64,000 nucleotides of DNA, from positions 7,061,881-7,125,880 of the forward strand of contig CM071597.1 in NCBI GenBank assembly GCA_036435485.1. The letters run 5' to 3'. The notes below the pieces were generated by a model. The model searched no databases and was not told the DNA's origin. It worked only from the letters and a program-made list of their open reading frames with translations. A program made the position numbers and the translations under genes. Positions 1 through 12,013 of the stretch are shown here, one piece after another (within the stretch, counting starts at the first letter, position 1; each line of letters opens with the position of its first letter). Source of the DNA: Saposhnikovia divaricata. Taxonomy: Eukaryota; Streptophyta; Magnoliopsida; Apiales; Apiaceae.

Positions 1-384
1 TCTTTGATTCCAAATTCACGAATTCTTGTCTTCTACAATAAAACATTAAGATTTATTAAATAAATATCAAAATTAATGCAAAATGCAATTAAATATGGGA
101 ATAAAATTATCTAAAATATATATAAATATCTTATCAAGAAACCAAAACAAATATGTAGAACACTAACACTATATATCTGAATGCTCTGATAACAATATCA
201 AGTGCACGCTGCACACCATTAAATACTTCAGAATTTATGAAGAACTCAATTTTGCAAGTACGATAAATTGAAAGAAATTTATGGATTAACTTCGAGATAA
301 GAGACTGGGCCGAAAATACAATTTCCTAGCACCAAGTGACCCGATGTTCATCCCTACAAAACGACATGATCACAACTGTTTCTG
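1..384. other. AT-rich flank without a recognisable gene
   Basis: This is the downstream side of the minus-strand DUF1645 gene. I see no reading frame or repeat that I can support. An AATAAA word on the minus strand lies near 52-57, too far from the stop to be assigned confidently as the polyadenylation signal. Confidence 0.5.
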
Positions 385-1056
385 TTAACGAATTCTAATT
401 GCTGCTCTAGAGGGGTCACTAACACCAGCAGAAGAAAGATCCCCGCAACCTATCATCAGGTTTTGCTTGTAAGGTAAATAAGTTCTCTTCCTCATCTCCT
501 CGGCGGCTGCTCGTTTTACCTTATAATGCCGTTCATGAGCTGACAATACTTTTTTCTTTTTTGCACTAGCATTCTTCAGATCGTCCTCCTTGAATTTCTT
601 TAAAATATTGTACTCCTTGTTCGTTTCATGACCCTCAGATGCACTACGAAACAACAACAAATCTCTTAGCCTCCATTTCTTGTGTAACCAACCAACACTT
701 GAACTCACTGACGAAGACAAGCCTTTTGCATTGTCTTTATAAACTGTCAAGCTCTCAGAATAAACTTTATTGTCCCGACTAAAAGACATTGTATTCTGGA
801 TTATTTTCTTACAATTTGCTTCACCAGCTGAAGAAAGCGGAATTAAATCTAAATCACCAGCAGTACTAAACGCGAATGCTTTATTGTCACTATATTTTGC
901 GCCAAAATAATCATAATTGTCGCTTGAAGGTTGAGACAGCGGGCTAGTAGGGGCACTGAAGAAGTAATTTTCGAAACCTCGTGGGCTAACAGGAATAGAG
1001 TTTGCTGCACTGTCGAAACTGAAATCTTCGTCTTGTGCAGGCACCATAACTTCCAT
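385..1056 (-). CDS. DUF1645 family protein (223 aa)
   Basis: An intact single-exon frame from ATG at 1056 to the stop at 385. The protein has the layout of the plant DUF1645 family (Pfam PF07816): an N-terminal Ser/Pro segment with PVSPRGFENYFFSAPTSP (residues ~22-39), a basic central motif KKWRLRDLLLFRSASEGH (~126-143), a Lys-rich stretch, and a C-terminal block AAAEEMRKRTYLPYKQ (~183-198). I recognise the order and wording of these motifs from the family. Members are plant-specific; some rice and Arabidopsis homologues are linked to stress tolerance, but no biochemical role is established. No signal peptide or membrane segment is visible, and the KKKK run could act as a nuclear signal (inference). 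The C-terminal tail after the YLPYKQ block is longer and more Ser-rich than I expect. This is the only clearly undamaged host gene in the window. Confidence 0.85.
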   Translation of the reverse strand: MEVMVPAQDEDFSFDSAANSIPVSPRGFENYFFSAPTSPLSQPSSDNYDYFGAKYSDNKAFAFSTAGDLDLIPLSSAGEANCKKIIQNTMSFSRDNKVYSESLTVYKDNAKGLSSSVSSSVGWLHKKWRLRDLLLFRSASEGHETNKEYNILKKFKEDDLKNASAKKKKVLSAHERHYKVKRAAAEEMRKRTYLPYKQNLMIGCGDLSSAGVSDPSRAAIRIR

Positions 1057-1791
1057 CAGCTTCGTTTTCGTGACAGGAGAGTGTAACAGAGGATCAAAAT
1101 TTAATTTTAAGCTGCTGTGATTGATAAAATTTGTTCTAGTCCTTGAGATATATATGTGTAGTTGTGTACTAGTAAAGAAATGGACAAGAAAGGGAAGTAC
1201 AGAGGAAGGACCTGGGAAATTAATTTGTTTTTGGTAGATTAGTTAGTTTGCAGTCTTCCAGTGACTTTGCATATAGTGACAAAAGCAGAATGGCATAATT
1301 TTTGTTAATGGTCTCTCTGACATTGACTCCAGATGAAATACTATTCCCCAACAAGGTCAAGTACAAAGTATTAGAAAGTATGGTTATTTTCTATATTGTT
1401 CCAATTTTATCGGATATCTAGAAAGAAAGTATTGTTATTTTATCAGTTGATGCATGTGTTAAAACATGGCTCTATAAATTATTTTTTGGAAGTTTATAAT
1501 ATAATTAAACCATATTTCTCGAATACACGGCATTATTGTTGACAAGAGTCAAAACTTCTTTGTTATGTGTTCATGTGTTCAGTTTTTGTCCGCATTTATT
1601 AAATAATATTCTATTCATTCTAAAATATATGTTCCTTTTGAAAAATAAAATTGTCCCATATTATATGTCCTTTTTCTTCTTTCAATACAATTTAAGAGTA
1701 ATTTTCCAAAATTATCTCTATATTTATTGTATCTAAAATTTGATTTTTTTTTAAAGTAAACACTATTCTCGTTTTTCAACGTATTAATTTG
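1057..1791. promoter_or_regulatory. Upstream region of the DUF1645 gene, TATA-like box near 1148-1155
   Basis: On the minus strand an ATATATAT run (1148-1155) lies about 95 bases before the start codon, a plausible TATA box with a short leader. The rest, to ~1790, is AT-rich and shows no supported gene; a 66-codon frame at 1536-1736 has no recognisable content. Confidence 0.4.
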
Positions 1792-2203
1792 ATTTTACTG
1801 TGTGTATCCTCTTCTTTTCTCTTGAGAGCAAGAAGATGAGGATTCTCATTTAAGCCTAAGATAACCATTATATTTTCTTGAACAAGTTTGTGAAAATTGA
1901 TACGAACTACAACTCAAACGTAAATTTATAATTACCTCTAGATTTTGCAAAGCCATGCATGCATCTCCACCACACAGGTACAAGCGTCTGCAGTTTCCAT
2001 GCTTGGATTCTTCACGAATAACTTCGTTTCCCATGCATTGTATGAGATTATGCATTTGAAACTTATTATTGTCATCAACTGTCAGTAGACATCTTTCTTC
2101 AAGAATTGGTATCCCGACATTTGGAAAGAAACCACAAGATTGGATACATGAACAACCTCATCTTTGTCCCCTCTGACGAAGAAGAATGCAATATCAAGGA
2201 AAA
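1792..2203 (-). pseudogene. Fragment of a TIR-NBS-LRR gene (end of NB-ARC exon plus intron start)
   Basis: This stretch is a close copy of 21200-21614, the 3' end of the NB-ARC exon of the main TNL gene. It keeps the MHD-region wording MHNLIQCMGNEVIREESKHG, the downstream LYLCGGDACMAL, the exon border followed by GTAATTATAA, and the intron start. It lacks everything upstream of the ARC2 region: homology stops abruptly at 2203-2204, where the main copy continues with coding sequence but this copy changes to AT-rich DNA. The frame from ~2205 to 2055 is also disrupted compared with the main copy. It is a duplicated, truncated remnant and shows that the TNL locus has shed pieces at least 19 kb away. 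Confidence 0.8.
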
Positions 2204-2469
2204 TTAATATTTTTGAAAATGTGAAAATATTAATATTTCATTAGTTAATATTATTTACTTGTTGACAAGTAACGAAGTTTAAAAAGAGGAAAGAATTTTC
2301 AAAAAGCCAAGATCTAAATTTTAAAAAGGTGATAAGCTATTCACCCCCCCCCTTCTAGCTTATCTTACCCATATACGGGACCTATCATATATAAGTAAGG
2401 GAAATACCAGGAGAACAAGAGTTCATTGGTTGTGTAGTGTTTGATTGTTGGGCTGCATGGCATATGCAT

Positions 2470-2935
2470 ATTTCTTACTTTTGAGTAATGGAATTAATTC
2501 ATTAATAGAAAGCCATGCGACATCTACAAAAATAGTCGAGTCGAACAAACATAAAACGGAAACAATCACTGATTAATCCATTCTTCATGGAGATACAATC
2601 GCGTGATTTGTTGAAGATGATATATTTACAAGTACCCTCTTCATCACATCCAATCGGAGTTAATCAAGTTTGAGCTATCAACCATAATTGCAAACACCTA
2701 AAAACTTTTATCACTGAAACAACACCCATACTCTCACAAACAAAGGAGAGAAAAACCCAAACTGTCACCGAGGAGAGACCACAATAAAAATTAATCAAGA
2801 AAACGAAAGAAAATGCTAAATAGCCTTAGATCCTAAGCCACAAAACAAGAGGAACCTGCTTGCCCTTGATTCCGAACGCCGCCCGCTTTAATCCGAAGGT
2901 GGGAGAGACATAGGCTCGATTTTATTGAAAAAAAT
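2470..2935 (-). mobile_element. Probable LINE-derived (non-LTR) retroposon remnant
   Basis: Read on the minus strand, this resembles the better defined LINE-derived insertion at 24321-24971. Both have a GC-rich start with Cys/Gly-type codons (here around 2870-2905), a middle with repeated CTCTCC/TTTGTTTGTGAGAG words, and a 3' part containing GTAGATG..GCATGGCTTTCT. No target duplication could be found, so the borders are approximate. No reading frame of a reverse transcriptase is present. Confidence 0.4.
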
Positions 2936-2980
2936 GATAAAAAACTATGATATAGGAAAGGAAAATAATTAATATTTTTG

Positions 2981-3251
2981 AAAATGTTTTTGGCTTCTCA
3001 GTGGTACCATCGAAGTATCAACTCGTTCCCAGCCATGCCACTACCGATAACAAAGCGTTAAACAAACGTTTATTAAGGCAATTATGACCATACAAACAAC
3101 AAAAAATGACAAAAATAACAGGAAAATGAGAACTAATAACAATTTCATAATATATAGATAATCAGTCTTATATAGAAACAGCCATAAATATCCAATGTAC
3201 TGATTGTTGCTAACAACATCATACCAACAAAATACCAATTGTTGCTACAAT
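2981..3251. repeat. Left terminal inverted repeat of a Mutator-like element
   Basis: About 271 bases here are the reverse complement, with roughly a dozen or more differences, of 15486-15754. The shared part begins AAAATGTTTTTGGCTTCTC and ends TTGTTGCTACA. The two arms were brought ~12 kb apart by insertion of the LTR element E1. The outermost ~50 bases present on the right arm (ending TTGAGAATTTTCC) are missing here, so this arm is truncated or rearranged. Confidence 0.75.
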
Positions 3252-3323
3252 TTCATATCAAAACAATACCAATTGTGGCAACAATTTCATATCATATTGT
3301 ACCATAATATAGCATAAAGTCCA

Positions 3324-4928
3324 TGTTGATGTCATTTTTGTGAAGTTCGTTCGCAGGGAAGGACTATTAATACAAGTTCAAGTTTTAATTTCTTAAAATC
3401 TAGAAGTGTGAGAAATAATTGGTGTGTTCAAATTAAACTAATTACAAACAAATAAAAACTAAGATTTAATTGATGATGAAAAGTAATCCGAGAAATAGGG
3501 TTCTTCAATTGGTTCAATAATGCTGTTATAATGTGATATATATTTTTCTTATATTTTGCTAAAAACAATTCTTCTAAATTTTATAATGTTCTTTCCCAAG
3601 ATACAAAATAATGTCTATAATCATATCTCAAAAGTCACTCCCATGATCAATCGAAATACAATTTTAGAGTATTAAAACCAGAGAATTATAAGTTTCATAG
3701 TCCTCTTATTAATCTCCCGATTTAATAATTAAACTACGTCTATCAAATCATGAACAAGAATTATGACTCATCTCCCAATTTATCATAATCCCTATGAATA
3801 CAATTAAAGGTTAGCTACGCCCTTAATTGGGTTAAGTCCTCAATGATAGATTAGCAAAAGTAGAGAATTATTATCACAATAAAACAAGCATATATTACCA
3901 ATGAATACTACCTAATTCTCGGATTATAAAATTAGTTACTCATGCTAGATAAAGAAAATAAACATAAAATAAATGGTAAAATCATAATTAAAAGAGTTTA
4001 GAATAAAGAAATTACAACTTTAAGAATTTATCCTCCTGAAATAATTTCTGATGAAATGAATGAGCACTCCAAGCAATTCCCTTTAAATCTTCAACCAAAA
4101 TAGAACTTGCAGAAAATTGAAGTGTTTGAATTTAAAACTAAAATTTACAAAAGAAATTGAGGAAAACAAGAAGGAATATAACTGAATATTTCAGTACAAG
4201 AGATGATTTCAACTCACTGCAAATACTCCTATTTATAGCCAAGGTTAGCACACCATCTACCATAATTAAATGAGCCGAAAGTATAAAACAACATAGTGGC
4301 GGGCGGCTTTGCTGAATGAATTGATTGCATATTTCTTTTATTTGTTTATTGTCCAACAAACCATTCTGCCATCAACATAATCATTGTCATTCTTTAAAAA
4401 CAATTCACGTGGCCTTTACTTTTGAACGGGTTCCCTAGAAATGCTTTTTAATCCGCACAACTTATAATCTTTAATTAATAAATAATTAATTAAATCCAGA
4501 AATTATAAAAATAAATATCTAATATTATTACATATTTATAAATATAATTTTCTAAATAAATTAACTATTTATTAATTTAAATAAATTCTTTAGTCCTAAG
4601 CTGCGGTCTTTTGAGGATCTGAAACCGGATTCCTTTTGCTTAACAAAAATTATATTAATTCCAACCGGGATTTCTGCTTTAAGAATATATCACTTTCAAT
4701 GTTTTTGTGACAATTCTAATTTCCTCATTGCTCGTCCAGGTTTAATCTATGGTCTCTTGATGATCTGAAACCAGGCTCCTTTTGCTCCCAAAATTATCCT
4801 ATAAACATAAAAAATATCTTAGCATCAAATTCAAATTAAAATGCTACTAACAATGTTAATCAAGCACAAAATTAAGGATAAATGAGAGATAACATGCTAT
4901 AAAATATATACAAAATTAGCATGTATCA
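3324..4928 (-). repeat. E1 3' LTR (1,605 bp)
   Basis: Begins TGTTGATGTCATTTTTGTG and ends CATGTATCA on the plus strand. It is the longer of the two LTRs because the other has lost ~230 bases. Near its plus-strand left end is the motif TTCGTTCGCAGGGAAGG, which in the transcribed (minus) direction is the U5-side motif CCCTGCGAACGAA shared with the other elements. Confidence 0.92.
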
Positions 4929-4946
4929 AATACCCCCCAACTTAAC
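4929..4946 (-). promoter_or_regulatory. E1 polypurine tract and adjoining conserved box
   Basis: On the minus strand a purine run (GTTAAGTTGGGGGGTATT) directly abuts the 3' LTR, the normal primer for plus-strand DNA synthesis. Just upstream (4947-4967) lies ACTCGAGGACGAGCAAAAG, which recurs exactly beside the polypurine tract of E2 and in a weaker form in E3. Confidence 0.8.
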
Positions 4947-4976
4947 TTTTGCTCGTCCTCGAGTAAACCAAACTAA

Positions 4977-5192
4977 CTACTTATTAATACCACTTCCATA
5001 GGTGATCACGGTTGCATTTGGCATATGCAACAAGCCCTTTAAACCCCTAGGTAGCCCTAGTGGACGAGTGAGGTCTCGTGAGGGTCTGTAGTGAATGTAC
5101 CCACAAAATCCATCTAGCTCATGTAAAAGATCGAATGCCACTACAACACCACATATACAAGTTCTCTCATGCCATGTCAACTTAAGAATCAA
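4977..5192 (-). CDS. Small conserved frame beside the E1 3' polypurine tract (71 aa)
   Basis: A short frame in the place where Athila elements may carry an env-like gene. Its C-terminal ~45 residues, beginning GFCGYI and ending VITYGSG, are matched almost residue for residue by a 46-residue frame at 59904-60044 in E3. A weaker match exists in E2 (40175-40375). The surrounding DNA is itself conserved, so conservation of a non-coding element is an equal alternative. No known domain, signal peptide or membrane segment is seen. It could be a small protein, a 3' exon of a spliced message, or an RNA signal. Confidence 0.35.
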   Translation of the reverse strand: MILKLTWHERTCICGVVVAFDLLHELDGFCGYIHYRPSRDLTRPLGLPRGLKGLLHMPNATVITYGSGINK

Positions 5193-5199
5193 AGTGAAG

Positions 5200-6717
5200 A
5201 ATGCAATGCCTTGTGTCGAAGTTACAAGTATTCACATAGTCTACTCAAAGAAGATGCATAAGTTCTCAACATTCCATGTCAATGTAAGAATAAGTTGGTA
5301 ATCATGCTAAGCCCACAAGAGTACATCTTTGAGTCAAAACTTGGGATCTCATATGCAAAATACAGGTAATAACTCACCTTTCACTCACAAAAGAATATTC
5401 ACTCAAGAACAAGGGTAAGTGTATCACTCCATTCCAACAAAATCATAAACATGCTTGACATTTGGTATCAATCTAACTTTAACGCAACACACACCACTGA
5501 TGATAATCAAAAGGTCTTTATTCGGGTTGTAATGGGGCTAGGGACAAGGTATGTCAAGTAAAGCCAAAACAGGTTAAATGTCAAAAGCTAGTACCTAACA
5601 ACATAATTCATTCAACTCCACCCTATTATCCCCACACTTGAATCTTTTTATTCTCTTTTAACAAGTAACTTGACTAGTCGAATGAAAAAGGATCATAAAA
5701 ACATAAGTATGCTCTCATATAAATAGTATTTTTTTAAGAGAGCTAATTATAAACAAGAACAATGATCCATTGATATTATTACAAACTTCGACTAACAAGT
5801 AACAACCAAACCCAATATTTTCCCAAAAGTAATGATCATCAATAAACCCCCCTTTGCACACCTTTTTACTCCCTCAAACACTCTACTAGCCTTTGACAAT
5901 TTGGGTTCAAGTTAAAGCAAGGCCAATAAAAGAAAAAGGTCTAGGCAAGTAATGTGGTGTGTCACCGAAAAAAATGATTAAGCTCAACGGGGTAACTAAT
6001 TAATCATGTATAAATGGTGTGGTAATATAGGAAATATGAGGTTATCCCTAAATGCCTTTATCATGTTATCATCAAATAATGTCATGCATTTCAAGAAAGA
6101 CCTCAAACAAGTGCTAGCAATGCAAACAACATGTGGACACTCAAGCAAACGAATATGAAATGCAAAAGATATGCATATAGGCTCAAAACTCACTTGGTGC
6201 GGCAAAGCATAATCAATCCCAGGTAAAAGTCTCTCTAATGCACCTACTTGTACTCAAAGCATGTAAACCAAATCATCTTGCACATATTCATGTCCTTTTA
6301 ATCACTTACAACCTTCAAAAAGTCTACCAGTTTCAACTTGCTAGTGTATGTGATCTTTTTACAAGGCCAGAATTCTTTTTGTGATTTTTAATTTTTTGAT
6401 TTTTTTTGATTTTTTTTTAGCACCAAATAACCCCAATAAGGTTCTATCTAAATGAACACCCCCCAACTTATCACGTTTCTTGTCCACAAGAAACAACACA
6501 CAATGGACTAATATGCGAGGAAAAAGAGAGGACTCCCCTGAATCATGGTCGAGGTGGTAATGTGCAACCAAGAACTGCCATTGTGGCATCCATCTTGAAA
6601 TGAAGATCCTCCTGCATAGTCCAAACAAAAATATTATTCAAATCAACAAAATTCCTTGGGTTGCCTCCCAAATAGCGCTTGTTTAACGTCATTAGCTCGA
6701 CGCCTCTCGTGATGAAC
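5200..6717 (-). other. E1 3' non-coding region
   Basis: About 1.5 kb between the integrase stop and the conserved 3' block. It contains no long frame. A second polypurine-like tract lies at 6456-6471 (minus strand AAGTTGGGGGGTGTTC), close to the end of integrase, and T-rich runs at 6385-6420. Confidence 0.6.
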
Positions 6718-9700
6718 TTAAGCTTGAGGACTGGAGAGAAGCCAATTGACTCCTCTTGGAATGTCATCACCAATCAAATATGGCTTGAGTCTTTGTCCAT
6801 TCACTTTAAACACATCGGAACCATCTCGAGTGATGTCCACAACACCATATGGATATACCTTGACAATTTTAAAAGGGCCAGACCATCTTGACTTCAATTT
6901 TCCGGGAAAGAGTTTCAGCCTTGAGTTGAACAATAGAACTTGCTGGTCAACTTCAAACTCTTTCGGTCTAATATGCCTGTCATGCCACTTCTTTGTCTTC
7001 TCCTTGTATATTGCCGCATTTTCATAAGACTTAAGTCTCAACTCATCAAGTTCACTTAGTTGCATCAACCTATTAAGTCCCGCAGCTTGTAATTCCATGT
7101 TCAAGAATCTTATCGCCCAAAGTGCCTTGTGCTCCACTTCCACGGGTAAATGACATGATTTTCCAAACACCAACCTATACAGAGACATACCGATAGGTGT
7201 CTTGAATGCCGTCCTATAAGCCCATAGAGCATCATCAAGCTTCCTTGCCCAATCTTTTCTGGAGCTAGCCACTGTTTTCTCAAGAATTTGTTTCAGCTCT
7301 CGATTTGAGATCTCCACTTGCCCGCTAGTTTGAGGGTGATAAGGTGTAGCAACTTTCTGAGTCACTCCATACTTTCGCAAAAGATCTTCAATTAATTTAT
7401 TGCAAAAGTGAGACCCTCCATCATTGATGATGGCCCTAGGCACTCCAAAACGTGTAAAGATATGCTTCTGTAAGAACTTCTTAACCATTCTACCATCATT
7501 TGTAGGACTAGCAATCGCCTCCACCCATTTAGAGACGTAATCAACTCCCACCAAAATAAATTTGTTACCATAAGATGATGGGAACGGGCCCATGAAATCT
7601 ATGCCCCAAACATCAAAGAGCTCAACCTCAAGAATAGGTTGCAAAGGCATCTCATTCCGTCCTGAAATATTTCCTGTTCTTTGACATCGATCAGAAGTTG
7701 CAACAAAGCTTCTTGCATCTTTATACATTGAAGGCCAATAAAATCCAGACTGCCAAATTTTTGCAACAGTTTTTGTGCTACTATTGTGACCACCACATTC
7801 TAAAGCATGACAATGATTCAAGACATTAGGAATTTCCTCGTGTGGCACACACCTCCTCATGATACCATCAGCACATTCCTTGTAAAGAAGTGGTTCTTCC
7901 CAGAAGTAGTGTTTTACATCAAATAAGAATTTCTTCTTTTGTTGATAAGTCAGTCCACTTGGTACAATGCCACCCACGAGATAATTTACGAAGTCCGCAT
8001 ACCAAGGTGTAGACAAAGATACTGCAAGAAGTGTTTCTTCTGGAAATGCATCATTGATAGGTATATTAACTCCTACCACTTCATCTCCTTGGTCCAACCT
8101 GGATAAATGATCAGCTACCAAGTTTTCAGAACCTTTCTTGTCTCGAATTTCAAGATCAAACTCCTGGAGTAAAAGAATCCAACGGATTAGACGAGGCTTG
8201 GCATCCTTCTTTTTCATTAAATAACGAATCGCAGCATGATCCGTATAAACAATCACCCTAGACCCAACAAGATAGGATCTAAATTTGTCAAAGGCAAAAA
8301 CCACAGCAAGGAGCTCTTTTTCAGTGGTGGCATAATTGATTTGTGCATCATCAAGTGTCTTGCTTGTATAGTATATCACATGCATGCGTTTTTCCTTCTT
8401 TTGGCCCAATACAGCACCCACAGCATAGTCACTAGCATCACACATGAGCTCAAAAGGTAAGCTCCAATCAGGGGCTGACATGATAGGTGCAGAAGTAAGT
8501 TCCTTCTTCAACCTGTTAAAAGCAACAAGACAACTCTCGTCAAAATCAAAGACACTGTCTTTTTCAAGTAGATTACAAAGAGGACGAGAAATTTTAGAAA
8601 AATCTTTGATAAAACGTCGGTAAAAACCAGCGTGTCCAAGAAAACTTCTAATCCCCTTCACAGATGAGGGTGGTGGTAATTTCTCGATCACTTCGATTTT
8701 CGCCCTGTCCACCTCGATGCCTTTACTAGAAATCTTGTGCCCAAGCACAATACCATCCTTTACCATAAAATGACACTTCTCCCAATTAAGAACAAGATTA
8801 GTGTCTTCACATCTCTGCAACACTTGAGACAAACTGGTTAAGCAAGAATCAAAGGAAGAACCATATACAGTAAAGTCATCCATGAAGACTTCTATGGTTT
8901 TTCCTAGAAAATCTGAGAATATAGCTGTCATGAGCCGCTGAAAAAGTAGATGGGCCATTACACAAACCAAAGGGTAGTCTACGATATGCAAAGGTACCAT
9001 AAGGACAAGTAAATGTTGTCTTTTCTTGATCCTCGGGAGCAATGGGAATCTGAAAGTATCCCGAGAATCCATCTAGAAAATTATAATACTCATTACCCGC
9101 AAGTCTTTCGAGCATTTGATCAATAAATGGGAGAGGAAAGTGATCTTTGCGAGTAGCATTATTTTATTTTCTATAATCAATACAAACTTTCCAACCTGTT
9201 ACAGTCCTAGTGGGGATTAATTCATTATTTTCATTATGCACGATAGTCATCCCACCCTTCTTAGGTACAACATGAATTGGACTAACCCAGTTACTATGTG
9301 GAACAGAGTATATAATGCCAGCATCTAACAACTTAGTTATCTCTTCCTTAACCACATCTTGCAAATTAGGATTCAATCTTCTTTGTCCCTCAATCACAGG
9401 TTTATGATTATCTTCTAAAGAAATCCTATGCATGCAAAGAGCAGGGCTAATTCCCTTGATATCTTTAATTGTCCAACCAATTGATGATTTAAATTGCCTA
9501 AGCACATTTAACAATTTATCAAGTTCATCATCATGGAGCAAAGCGGACACTATCACAGGATATGTATCATTAGGACCAAGAAAAGCATACCTTAGATTAG
9601 AAGGAAGAGGTTTGAGTTCTACCTGAGGTGCCTCCGAGATTGAAAGTGCCACCTCAATTGTCGGTGTATCTTTTTCTTGCATATCAAGCGCAAGTGCTTC

Positions 9701-12013
9701 TTCAACTTCTTTATCATCTAAGGTTTGTTCCACTTTTGTGAAGTCTGCATCTTCAAGACTTACGATCTCATCCACTATGTCAACATTGAAACATGTAGCA
9801 TCAAATGAAGGCATCTTCATAGCTTTGTTGAGATCAAACTCAACCTTTTCATCACCAACATTTAATGCCAATTTCCCAGCTTTGACATCAATTGTGGTTC
9901 CAGCAGTAGCCAAAAATGGCCTTCCCAAAATAATGGGCATCTCAACATCTTCATCCATCTCCAACACCACAAAATCATAAGGGATAAAGAATTTATCCAC
10001 TTTGACAAGCACATCCTCAATGACTCCCAAAGGATACTTGATAGTACGATCAGCCAACTGAAGTGAGATTCTTGTCTTCTTGAGCTCTCCAAGACCAAGT
10101 CTTCCACAAATGGAATGTGGCATCAAACTCACACTAGCCCCTAAATCACACAAGGCTTTAATATTCTCCATTGCTCCAATAGTGCATGGTAAAGAGAAAC
10201 TCCCAGGATCCTTCAATTTCTGTGGAATTGCTTTTTGGATGACTGCACTACATTCCGCATTGAGAGTAATAGTTTCCACATCTTCAAGTTTCCTTTTTTT
10301 GGACAACATCTCCTTAAGAAATTTGGCGTAGAGTGGCATTTGAGCCAAAGCGTCAGCAAATGGAATATTAATATGCAACTGCCGGAACATAGTCAAGAAC
10401 TTCTCGTACTGCTTCTCTAACTGCCTGTTGTGAAGTCTCCGTGGAAATGGAATAGGAGGAACATAAGGTGGTGGAGGAACATATGGCTTTTCTGGTTTTT
10501 CTTCCTTCTTATCTTCATCTACTTTTTCTGACTTTTCTGCATCAATCTCTACTATCTCATTTTCTTTTTCCGCATCCCTCTCTTTAGACTCAAGAGCCTC
10601 AACCTCGGGCAACTCTCTTCCGCTCCTCAAAGTAATTGCTTTGCATTGTTCCTTACCATTCTGGTCGGGTTGACTTGGAAGAGAACCCTGCTCACGAACA
10701 CCCATCTTGGAGGCAATTTGTCCAATATGTGTTTCTAGCATCTTTTGAGATGATGCCATCTGATTTATTCTTGATTCCATATTAGCCAATGCCCCAGAGG
10801 TTCCTTGCATTATTTTATTTAGTGCAACCTCCCAATCAGCAGGTTCTTTCTTTGGCGGTGGTTGATACTGCTGTTGTGCTTGATACGGTGGTCGTGACTG
10901 AAAACCAGGAGGCTGATTCTGCCTTGGAAATGAATAGGAAGGATTAGCCGTATGATTACTACTGTAAGAAAGATTGTTGTTTGGCCTTTGATTTGGATTG
11001 TAGTAGGAGTTATTCTGAGCAGGCCACGGCTGTCTTCCCTGAATAAAAGATGCTTCTTCTGGAAATTGTTGCACATAAGAGTTCTGACTAGCACTATAAT
11101 CATTATACCCTTCCATAGGTGAAGAAATAGCATTCACATTTACCCTTTGTCCTCGCATCTCCTGAGTTAGAGTATCCAATTTGAGAGCCAGCATGTTGAT
11201 CATCTCAGAATCTTGTGCTGCTTTTGCTGAGCTTGTCCCACTAGGTGCCCATGAATAATTATTAGATGCCAATTCCTCAAGGAGTGCTTTAGCCTGTGTA
11301 GTTGGTGCCTTCTTAAAATTTCCACCAGCACCCACATCCAAACCCAAACGAATATCTGCATTCATGGCCCCATAAAAAGTACTAATGATCTGCCAATCTT
11401 GCAAACCATGATGTGGACATTTCCTCAATAATGCCTTAAATCTCTCCCATGCTTGATATAGACCTTCACTCGGTTGTGCTTTAAAACTCATAATCATAGT
11501 CCTCAATTGTTGTGTCTTGTCAGAAGGATAATATTTGGACAAGAATGCAGTAGAAAGACTCTCCCATGTAGCAACCGTGGTGTCTGGAAGTTGTTGAAAC
11601 CATTCCAAAGCTCTTCCCTTAATAGAGTAGGGAAACATATGGAGACGAATCTTGTCACTCGTAACACCATTGATTCTGAATGAGCCACACATCTGCACGA
11701 AACGCTCTAGATGTCTGTGTGGGTCCTCTAGTTCAATATCTCCTTCAAAAGCTTGATTGCTGATCATCTGAATTAAGCTTGGATTAATGTTGAATTGGGC
11801 TGCCCCAATCTCAGGAGTTTTGTACATGCAATTAGCAGGATTTGGTGTCTCATGGTCCCAAATTGAAGTCTCATCAATAATAGCAACTTCACGATCTTCG
11901 TCAGCCATCTTAGATTTTTCTTTCCTTTGCTTTGCCTCTCGCCTTAAGATTCGAGCAGTGCGTTCGATTTCTGGATCAAATTCTAGATTTCCAGCACTTA
12001 CTGTACGTCGCAT
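6718..12013 (-). pseudogene. E1 gag-pol polyprotein, broken by one stop and one frameshift
   Basis: Starts at ATG 12013. The first frame (949 aa, to 9164) holds Gag (capsid-type core ~95-230), the AITLRSG motif (~460), an aspartic protease with CDLGASVSLMP (~640) and ILGRPFL, then the start of RT up to VCIDYRK. A TAA stop at 9164-9166 follows. The same frame resumes from 9115 through the FLDGFSGY and LPFGLCN region, then shifts near 8940-8955 by one extra base. The long second frame (to 6718) carries the RT catalytic FMDDF, RNase H, and integrase with WGIDFMGPF, IINDGGSHF and a C-terminal GPF module. Two oddities: no CCHC zinc knuckle where Athila Gag usually has one, and the integrase zinc finger reads TSDRC where a CDRC pair is normal. 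The proteins would package RNA and copy and integrate the element; as it stands only Gag-PR could be made. Confidence 0.88.

Noticed and set aside
4929..6717. An env-like gene of E1
   Set aside because: Athila elements can carry one here, but no long frame, signal peptide or membrane segment is present; only the small 71-codon frame is open.
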